Assembly: GCF_035222375.1 (NCBI RefSeq)
Contig: NW_026946363.1
Location: 4,712,001 to 4,776,000, forward strand
DNA: 64,000 bases
Reading direction: 5' to 3'
Origin: Podospora pseudocomata
Lineage: Eukaryota > Ascomycota > Sordariomycetes > Sordariales > Podosporaceae
Made by a program: the position numbers and the translations under genes. Below, piece after piece: positions 56,357 to 64,000 of this stretch. Below the pieces are notes generated by a model. The model ran no database searches, was not told the origin of the DNA, and saw only the letters and a list, made by a program, of their open reading frames with translations. The stretch's first letter is position 1. Each line of letters opens with the position of its first letter.

Positions 56357-57057
56357 GATGAATTCTGTCGCCCTGGCAAGGGTCTTGAGTTCTCAGTTGA
56401 TGATGGTTTGAAGGAGAGCTCAAGATTCGGATTCGCAAGCTTGCTAGGGCGTAATGGCGATGCGATTGAATCCAGGCGTTGGCACTGGAGGTCGTCCTCT
56501 GATAAAAAAATCGAGAGCTTATCGCAGGCTTGGTGGCGGGTTGCAAGTGGGGCAGAGACTCTAGACCCTGATTGGCCAGCCTCGCACATTCGCTTGTCCT
56601 CCAACACAAATAACAGCCGGATTTCAACTCAAGAAACATTAGCCGAATGCAAGTCTACAATTGATATGTGATATTAATCAGCATGGTATTTACAAAGTCT
56701 ATGTATGTACGTGAGGCTGAAGATACTAGGTGGGGTGGAGCACCAACATTCCACGACGACACAGCAAGCAGAGAACAATGAAGATACAGAAATAAAACAT
56801 GATTTGTAATAACAACGCTCACATCGACTCTATTACGAGTTCAAGCTTGCTACGATGCAAGTATGTTTGAGCAATACCTAGGACACAAAAACCCAACTCC
56901 AATGCTGATGCGGTATCTCAGTTGCTGCAACCACTGCGCCATGCTGAAACATCCCAGAAATCCAGTCTTCCGTTGTTCCCTTATGCACCGGCCTGCCCCT
57001 GAAGCCTCTATCCTGGGTCCCAAGACCGTAACTCCAAACATGAAAACAAAAGTATCA
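56357..57057. other. intergenic
   Basis: Promoter side of NSA2 and 3' side of the next gene. Nothing else is seen. Confidence 0.5.
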
Positions 57058-58257
57058 TCAACGCCGGCTGGCTCTCATGGCCTCTAGAGCCTTGCGTTTT
57101 CGCTCTTCCTTCTCGCGCTTCAGCCGCTTCTCGCGTTCCTCTTCCTGCTTGTCCTCTAGGCGAGCACGACGTTCAGCCGCCGTCTCTTCGACTTCAATGT
57201 CGGAAAGACCAGCCTCCATGTCAGACTCATCCGACATGTCGTCATATCCACCGCGACGGCCATAGGCATACGGGTCGTCTTCATCTTCATCATACTCAAC
57301 AAAGTCGTCCAGGTCGTCGTCCTCTTCCTCGTATCTTGAGCGAGAGCCGCCATATCGGGGACGTTCGCGTACCTTGTCTCGCGGGTCACGATCAGGGCCG
57401 CTGCTGCTAGCCTTTGGTTTGGTGGTAGCACCTGGCCGGGGTCGTGCTGTGCCGGTATAACCAGTTGTCGCCAAGGCAGCCTTCTTGATCTTCTTGTTCT
57501 CCTCCTCGGCCGCTGCTTTCGCTTTGGCACTCGAGGCTCCAGGAGACACACGATTCCGCTCGACTCCATTTTTTGGAGCTGTTCGAGATGATGCAGGGGG
57601 GGCTGCAGAGCCTTTCCTGCCGGCGACCTTGGCCTGCTTTGCCTGGTCCGCCTTCAGCTCTTTGCGCTCCTTCATGGTCAGGTTCCTCTCCACTGGCTTG
57701 TGACTGATCTTGCCAAGCGATTCCCGTGCCTCCTGGTTCTCACGTGCCCTCGCCATAATCTCTGCAAATGACCGCTTCTTTGGGGGACCCGAGTCCGATG
57801 GTGATGGTCGGTTAGCAACAGGCCGCGATGGCAGAGGCTTGCTGCCATTGGAGGAGACACCTGGACGGGTGCCATTGGTCACAACTGTGCTTGGTCTGGT
57901 TGCTGACGCAGTCGTCGATTTGACTGGTGGTCGTGATGACCCAGAGTATGTGCTTCCGGAAGCGGTTGTGGGCTTATCTATCGGCCGGGAAGCTGGTTTT
58001 GGGGAGCTGATGTTGGGCCGCGATAACCCATCTGCAGTGGTCTCAGTGCGCGGTGCCTTTGGGAGTGTGTTACGCAAATCATCCTCGGCCTTTCGTTTGG
58101 GTGCCGTCGTGCTATGTCGCGATGTGGGGTTTGAGGTCGGTGATGGGCTGGGTTTCTCGCCAGTGATGGCCCCAAGAAGGTCCGCAATCTAACCACAATC
58201 GATATCAGTATCAGGGGTGCGGAGACCGAAGAATCAGCACAAAATACGTACCCCCAT
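57058..58257 (-). CDS. SPT2: SPT2-like chromatin protein
   Basis: Two exons: 58257-58252 (MG) and 58188-57058, joined to MGIADLLGAITGEK, give 378 residues. The long middle is Ser/Thr/Pro-rich and disordered with basic patches (AKRK-type, KKRSFAEIMARARENQEAR). The conserved C-terminal SPT2 region begins with an acidic part (DDDLDDFVEYDEDEDDPYAY, DMSDESDMEAGLSDIEVEE) and ends in a charged helix (ERRARLEDKQEEEREKRLKR) finishing EAMRASRR. SPT2 proteins bind H3-H4 and assist nucleosome handling during transcription in the nucleus. The call rests on this C-terminal layout and length; the symbol is by family. Confidence 0.85.
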
Positions 58258-59070
58258 CGTCGCGCGAGTACAGCAGTATGGGCGGGATGCCGAACCCTAA
58301 ATCTCGCAGTTGTCGTGATCCCTCCCCAACCTCATACGATTTGTTGGCGCGAAGTCATCGAGTGAAAACGCCAAAACGGGCCTTGCCACTGAGCGTTTGC
58401 TGTGTCGCTGTGCCAAGCGCTCAGCTATGCGGGGAACGCCAGTGCTAGAGTGCTGTAAATCAGGTGAAAGCGGCTGAAATTGCGATTTTTAGGCTCCGCG
58501 ATTGGGAGCGGAAACAGAAGCGGTGTGAGTCGTGGGAAAGAGAAAGGGAAGAAGTCTGCGCGGTCGACGGGGACTTCAATGCTGGGAGCGCAGGCTGCTT
58601 TTAACTTGCGGGCAAACAGCCTGGCCTGGCTCGTCCTGGTACAGTTCCAAGCCAAGAATGACCAAGAGACCCACTGCAAAGTCGTAACACGAACCTGGGA
58701 GAAGCTCGGAGTCAGGTGTCACCGGTTCCGGAGGTCCTGCCAAGCCGTGCCCGACTCAATTCATTACGTAAGCAGGAGCACGCACCTCCATGCCCTAGAG
58801 CATCAAGCAGTCAGGTGATTAGTGGGGTGGGAATTTGCGGGCACAGGAACCAAAATTGTAAAATATTCCACCTTGGCTCGGGAGCTTTTATCACCGAACA
58901 CAGCAACACCGCCCAGAACTAAGAAGAGTCTTTCTCCGCACAAGCCAGCGGTTAAAATTGATTGACATCTCTTGTTCTTTACTTCTCCTAAAGAGTGAGT
59001 TTCTCTTTCAGACCCGACGCAGTTTCGAGACTCCGAGGACTAATCACCAAGTCGCTACAGAACAGCCAAA
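58258..59070. other. divergent promoter region (SPT2-like and P2)
   Basis: Shared upstream region. A pyrimidine-rich stretch just before 59071 is usual for ribosomal protein genes. No gene is seen. Confidence 0.5.
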
Positions 59071-59523
59071 ATGAAGCACCTCGCCGCTTACCTCCTCCTC
59101 ACCCTCGGTGGCAAGGCCACCCCCTCCGCTGCCGACGTCAAGGCCGTTCTCGAGTCTGTCGGTATCGAGGCTGACTCCGACCGCCTCGACAAGCTCATCT
59201 CTGAGCTCGAGGGCAAGGACATCAACGAGGTACGACCGATCGCACAAAGTCGCAAGTGGCGGAAACAATTTTGCTAACATTGCTCAACAGCTCATCGCTG
59301 AGGGTTCTTCCAAGCTCGCTTCCGTCCCATCTGGCGGTGCTGGTGGCGCTGCCGCCGCTGGTGGTGCCGCCGCTGCCGGTGGTGCCGCTGAGGCTGCCCC
59401 TGAGGAGGCCAAGGAGGAGGGTATGTACCGCGACAATATCTGCTGCGGGAAGGACAGTTCGCTAACAATCTCGCAGAGAAGGAGGAGTCCGATGACGACA
59501 TGGGCTTCGGTCTCTTCGACTAA
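59071..59523 (+). CDS. RPP2: 60S acidic ribosomal protein P2
   Basis: Three exons (59071-59229, 59291-59420, 59477-59523) give 111 residues, the normal length. The N-terminal dimerisation domain reads [54 protein letters not shown]. An Ala/Gly hinge follows, then the acidic tail [15 protein letters not shown], the universal P-stalk terminus that recruits elongation factors. Intact and strongly supported. Confidence 0.98.
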
Positions 59524-60500
59524 GCGCGCCATATCGTCTTCGTTTCCGAACAAGAGCTGGGCAAATCCGAAGAACCTTAACGACTTATGCGGATGTTTAC
59601 GGCGTTATCTACAGGCCATCGGCCTCGGCTGCGGACCAGGAGTTTTGGGATTTGCGCGGGCAGGTTTCTGACATCGTACAACGGCATATAGGCGGGGCAA
59701 TAAAAAGCACCAAGGCTCTCTTCGGACAATGATGTTCTTTGCATTTTTGATTTGTGACATTTGTTCTTTTACTCCGATTGACATGACTCTTCTGGTTGCG
59801 ACTTTGAAGCGCTGTGATGTTGATCGAAACACAATTGGGACTGTGGCATGCGCATGGTTGCAAGCTCACAGCTCAACAGCAGCTCTCCCTGTTATCGATT
59901 AATCGCTTATCAGAAGCCATGGTGGGATGTGCAAGTGGGCCTGGGACGTTGAAATGAGTGGACAATTCTTGCCTGAGGCACCGGAGCAGGCGGATGATGA
60001 AGTGGCTGGGTAAATTGCCTGCATATGGAAAGCGGAGGGGAACACGCTGAAAACGCCCTTGGCAATGCCCGGAACACGCTAGCCTGCCCAGTTTTTTACG
60101 GTTGCTGGGTAACGGGCCCAGGAGATGGTGTGCTGTCATTGGCTGCTCCACTAGAGGCCAAAATATTCCCTCGAATTGGCAAAAGCCCAGCGTCACCCCA
60201 TCTTTCCCTTGTCCACCTGCCAACTCTTGTCGCAAGTCCCATTCTCGGTAAAGATGCCATCGCGACAACGGTAGGCCTAATCGACACGATCACCAACACT
60301 TCCAGCTTATCGCCAGTTGTGCCAATTGTGGTTTACTCAAATCAACAGTGGTGGAAAGTATCGGATAGCACACGCGGTGTGAAGCGACGACAGACAGAAG
60401 CCGACGAAAACCAGCCACCAAAATTATAAACAACGTTTCAACAACAGCTGCCCCATAGAAAGGGGGGCCGCCCAAAAAAGTAAACAATTGTCGCCCATTC
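59524..60500. other. intergenic
   Basis: 3' side of P2 and promoter of the kinase gene. Frames at 59873-60429 overlap and lack motifs. Confidence 0.5.
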
Positions 60501-63326
60501 ATGAACGACATGGCCACCGCCGCATCACCAACGCCAGTTGGCGGAGGGAGTCACCTCAACGCTCTGGGACGTAGAACATCCGCCAGACAAGCGCTCCGCC
60601 GCCCGACTTCGACATCGCTATCTTCGAGGCCGCAGCTCGGCCGTAGCGAGTCTAACCCTGCTGTCAGCGCATCTTTTTCTGGCACAACTTCGCGAGAGAC
60701 GAGGGCGCATTCTCAACCTCAGTCAAACCAGCAACCAATTACTGCTGCGCTGCATGACAGCTCCGACGATGAGGAGCCGGTGGTACCTATGAAGCTTAGC
60801 GCTTTGACAAAGGCATTGCTTAATGATGGTGCGTCCGAGGGAGTGTCCAGGGGGGGTGCGCAGTCTGTTGTCTCTGGCCGTGCTGCTTCACCGCCACAAC
60901 GTCCTGCTTCGAGGGTGACGAGGAGGTCGACTGCTAGTGTTTCTGCTTCTGCCGTTGTGGAGGATAGCGAGGCTGCTGTGGGGGAGGTGAGGCAGACGAG
61001 ACGGACGGCGAGGACGAGTAGTGTCCAGCGTGGGGTTACGGGGAGATCTTCACCCCCAAGGGAGACGAGCCCTGCGCCTCAGCCACGGAAGCGCGTTGTG
61101 CGATTGAGCAATACTAGTGCTGGGAACAATGCTTTCAACTCAAGCTTTAATGGTAGCTTTGAGTCGAGTGTGAGGAGGTCATTGTCTGGTACTACTGGCC
61201 GGAGCAAGAGACAGGAGAGTGCCGAGGTGGTTGAGAAGAAGTCAGTTCAGGCTCCGGTGCCCGTTGAGCCTGAGCAGCAGGAGGTTGAACAGCAGCTTGT
61301 TGATATCAACACCCCAGTTGTGCCTGTGAGGACGGTACGCATTGCCGTCGGGTCATCTGGCAGCAAGGGGAGGTCGGATAGTTCTTCCGGTCACTCCAAG
61401 AGCTCCCGGGGATATAGCGATCATGATCAGGAGTTGGGTGAGGAACCCGCGACTGTTGGACGGTCTGTTGCTGTTGCTCCTCAAAGTTCTATGCGGATTG
61501 GGAGAATAGGGAAGATGGGCGGGAGCTTTCTCAGTGGCCCGGCTCGTCGTGGAAGGAGGAGACAGAGTGAGGAGGATGGACAAGATCATGGAGAGGGTGA
61601 TGCTTTTGGCAGTGGTCAGGAGCCTGAAAGCCAACAGCCTCAGTATATGGGCCTCGGTATGGAGCAGCCACAATCATCATTCTTGGCTTCCAACTATCGC
61701 GAGTTTGCTGCTGCTTCTGGTAGCCCTGTTAGCTCCAGGGATCCCTCAAGAGCTGCGGTCCGCAGAGGGACCTCGGCTAGCGTTTCTCCGCCAGAGGTCA
61801 GGGAGCTTGAAAGAAGCCACCTCGAGTTGGACTTCAAGATTCCTACACCCCCGCCACGTGTTCCTTCCAGTCTTGGGAAGGAGAACCAAGCCCCAGCGGC
61901 GCAAAAGCCAAACCCAGTGGTGATCTCCCTTTTGGATGACACCAAAGAGTCGGCGAAGCCCATCCAACCACTTGTAAGCGACATCAGAGCCAACGCACCA
62001 CCATCCCAACGAGCAGCATCCCCTGACCGCAAGGCTCTGGCACAGAAAAGCGAAAACACCCCCCGCCGCGCCGCACCACCACCGCCTCCGAAAATGTCAG
62101 TGCTTGATGCTGCCACAGCCAACGCCGGTGCTTCTACTACTACACAGGCTAGCAAGAAGAGGCAGGTCATGCTCCGAGTCAACGGCAGGACGTACACCAG
62201 AATCGACTGTATAGGCCGTGGCGGTTCGGGTAAGGTGTACCGGGTCTCTGCGGAGAACGGTAAGATGTTTGCCCTCAAGCGTGTCTCTCTTGAAAGTGCC
62301 GATGAGAACACGGTGAGAGGATTCAAGGGGGAGATTGACCTGCTCAAAAGGCTGCACGGCGTTGACAGGGTGATTCAACTGATTGATCACGAGTTGAACC
62401 TGGAGAAGCAGCTTTTGAGTGTGCTCATGGAGGTGGGCGAGCTCGATTTCAATACTCTGCTGAAATCCCGACAGAGCGCCACGGAGGGGGCGAGGTTGGA
62501 TCCGGTTTTCATCAGGTACTACTGGAAGGAGATGCTCGAGTGCGTGCAGGCTGTTCATCTCAAGGATGTAGTGCATTCGGATCTCAAACCGGCCAACTTT
62601 GTGCTCGTGCAGGGGAGGCTCAAGCTGATTGACTTTGGGATTGCGAACGCGATCCAGACGGAGATGACGGTCAACGTGCACAGGGAGACGCAGATTGGGA
62701 CACCGAACTACATGTCACCCGAGTCGCTGATGGACTCGAACCAGTATGCTTTTACGTCGGCGCACAATGGCAAGTTTTCGATCCCGCCGCCTCTGCAGCA
62801 TCACCAAAAGGGGGCTCCGAGGATTATGAAGCTCGGGAAGCCGTCGGATGTTTGGTCACTGGGGTGTATCTTGTATCAGATGGTTTATGGTCTGCCGCCA
62901 TTTGGCAAGATTGCGAACCAGATGTCGAGGTGTCAGGCGATTATCAATTGGGCGTATCAGGTTGAGTTTCCCGAGGTCACGGAGGATGGGAGCCGGGTGC
63001 CGCCTTCGCTGATTAGGACGATGAGGAGGTGCTTGAACCGGGAGCAGAAGGAGAGGCCTACTTGTGAGGAGCTGTTGGCGGATACGGACCCGTTTTTGTA
63101 TCCCCAGGAGTTTGACCCTGGTGTTTATGCCATGGCTGAGCAGGGCAAGGTGCTGCCTATTACGGAGGAGTTATTGGGGAGGATTATTCAGAGTGTGGTG
63201 CAAAGGTGTGGGGAAAGAATGCCGACGCCGGAGGAGATCAAGAGTGGGATGCTCACGCAGGGGTATTGGGCTGGGGTGAAAAGGGTGGTTACCGGTGCTA
63301 ATAGCAGTGGTAATTCCTCGAGGTAA
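60501..63326 (+). CDS. MPS1: MPS1-type dual-specificity protein kinase
   Basis: One intronless frame of 941 residues. The first ~560 residues are Ser/Arg/Pro-rich and disordered. The kinase domain spans about 565-875: Gly loop IGRGGSGKVYRV, Lys in MFALKRVSLES, catalytic loop HSDLKPANFVLV (about 690), DFGIANAIQ (about 710), and the MPS1-typical activation segment VNVHRETQIGTPNYMSPES. The insert with QHHQKGAPRIMKLGKPSDVW is also usual for fungal MPS1. The kinase acts at kinetochores in the spindle assembly checkpoint and, in yeast, spindle-pole duplication. A second ATG at 60510 is an equally possible start. Composition alternates between C-rich and G-rich blocks. Intact. Confidence 0.95.
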   Translation: MNDMATAASPTPVGGGSHLNALGRRTSARQALRRPTSTSLSSRPQLGRSESNPAVSASFSGTTSRETRAHSQPQSNQQPITAALHDSSDDEEPVVPMKLSALTKALLNDGASEGVSRGGAQSVVSGRAASPPQRPASRVTRRSTASVSASAVVEDSEAAVGEVRQTRRTARTSSVQRGVTGRSSPPRETSPAPQPRKRVVRLSNTSAGNNAFNSSFNGSFESSVRRSLSGTTGRSKRQESAEVVEKKSVQAPVPVEPEQQEVEQQLVDINTPVVPVRTVRIAVGSSGSKGRSDSSSGHSKSSRGYSDHDQELGEEPATVGRSVAVAPQSSMRIGRIGKMGGSFLSGPARRGRRRQSEEDGQDHGEGDAFGSGQEPESQQPQYMGLGMEQPQSSFLASNYREFAAASGSPVSSRDPSRAAVRRGTSASVSPPEVRELERSHLELDFKIPTPPPRVPSSLGKENQAPAAQKPNPVVISLLDDTKESAKPIQPLVSDIRANAPPSQRAASPDRKALAQKSENTPRRAAPPPPPKMSVLDAATANAGASTTTQASKKRQVMLRVNGRTYTRIDCIGRGGSGKVYRVSAENGKMFALKRVSLESADENTVRGFKGEIDLLKRLHGVDRVIQLIDHELNLEKQLLSVLMEVGELDFNTLLKSRQSATEGARLDPVFIRYYWKEMLECVQAVHLKDVVHSDLKPANFVLVQGRLKLIDFGIANAIQTEMTVNVHRETQIGTPNYMSPESLMDSNQYAFTSAHNGKFSIPPPLQHHQKGAPRIMKLGKPSDVWSLGCILYQMVYGLPPFGKIANQMSRCQAIINWAYQVEFPEVTEDGSRVPPSLIRTMRRCLNREQKERPTCEELLADTDPFLYPQEFDPGVYAMAEQGKVLPITEELLGRIIQSVVQRCGERMPTPEEIKSGMLTQGYWAGVKRVVTGANSSGNSSR

Positions 63327-64000
63327 CCCCGGGGGAGGGTTTTTGAAAACAAAAGACAGGTTGGAAGGCATGGGAGTGTATTGTTGGATTTTTATGTGTG
63401 TTTGGATAAGGTGTACATATACGCACATGCGCACGAGCGCGCAGGAAACTTGGATGGAGGGTGTCTTTGGACATCAAATCAGGGCAAGAAGAGGAGGATT
63501 ATTGTTCAAGGAGTTGCAAGGGTTGGGTGATGGGAGTTGGGGTTTTCTTTCTGTTGACGAATGTTATGACGACCAAAAAGGATACTTTGATACCTGCTGG
63601 GAGGAAAGGAAGTTTGGGCGTTTAGCTTTTTCTTTGCAGTCTGTCGTTTCTGGAAGGGAGACTTGTTTTTTGGGGGTGTGATACCCCTTGCTTCTGGAAG
63701 AGTAGTGTATTGTTTCAGCTCTTTGCTACCTCTTTTCTTACTTTTTACTATACCACACTCGACACACGCAAGGATACAGCGCTAGGATATTTTTTGCGGG
63801 GGGACGATTGTTGTTTGAGTATTGGGTCGACGGGTCTGTTTGGCTCTGGATAAAAGAGCACATAATACCACTTGAGCAGTATTTCTTTGCTATCAATAAC
63901 TACTTTAACTCTATTACTCTTAACTTTTGGGGCTGGGTGGGCTGTAGAGACTTGAAGATGCTGTGAGTTCGAACTTGCTTCTAAGATGACTGCCTACAGT
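63327..64000. other. 3' flank of MPS1, no gene seen
   Basis: A 128-codon plus-strand frame (63295-63681) continues past the kinase stop in another frame and lacks motifs. Nothing else is recognised before the window end. Confidence 0.5.

Noticed and set aside
1-64000. CRISPR arrays, operons, bacterial signals
   Set aside because: None seen; intron-rich eukaryotic DNA. The 20-bp tandem repeat at 20.5 kb has no spacers.

Overview
The window is nuclear DNA of a filamentous ascomycete, most likely a Sordariomycete. The genes are split by short introns (about 50-100 bp, GTAAGT-like donors) and lie singly on both strands without operons. Families typical of moulds are present: a HET protein, a four-WSC secreted protein, CorA-like and ankyrin-CorA membrane proteins, and a pogo-type transposon.

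Layout. 1-2.1 kb is nearly empty. 2.1-14.6 kb holds the most unusual locus: three copies (A, B, C) of a small unrecognised gene on the minus strand, and three copies (D1, D2, D3) of a two-membrane-segment CorA-like gene on the plus strand. B and D1 are adjacent, divergent and open; A, C, D2 and D3 all carry lesions. 15.7-18.6 kb has a secreted beta/gamma-crystallin-like protein and a broken 2-oxoglutarate dioxygenase gene. 18.8-20.8 kb has a decayed pogo-like transposon and an LTR-like relic. 20.8-23.8 kb is empty. 23.8-29.2 kb carries the WSC protein, a Pol III tRNA-like unit, a DUF4419 protein and an unknown acidic-linker protein. 30.8-35.5 kb is one large gene joining a degenerate hydrolase-like region, ankyrin repeats and a CorA-like membrane module. 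36.3-37.7 kb is a flavin monooxygenase-like gene, followed by a long AAAAG repeat. 39.2-41.4 kb is a broken Hsp70-like gene. 41.7-43.2 kb is a single-pass membrane protein interrupted at a T15 tract. 44.7-47.0 kb is an intact HET gene. 47.6-54.5 kb has two RBR/IBR-type zinc-finger genes, a peroxisomal Pmp24 homologue and a small Pro/Thr-rich protein. From 55.4 kb the content changes to conserved housekeeping genes: NSA2, an SPT2-like protein, ribosomal P2 and the MPS1 kinase.

Together, 2-54 kb reads as a fast-evolving accessory block rich in self/non-self-type proteins and pseudogenes, next to a conserved core block (55-63 kb). The best candidate for an undescribed system is the divergent small-protein/CorA-like pair B-D1, because the same two families were amplified together and one divergent pair has stayed free of visible lesions. 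All functions are inferred from motifs read by eye. No database search was possible.
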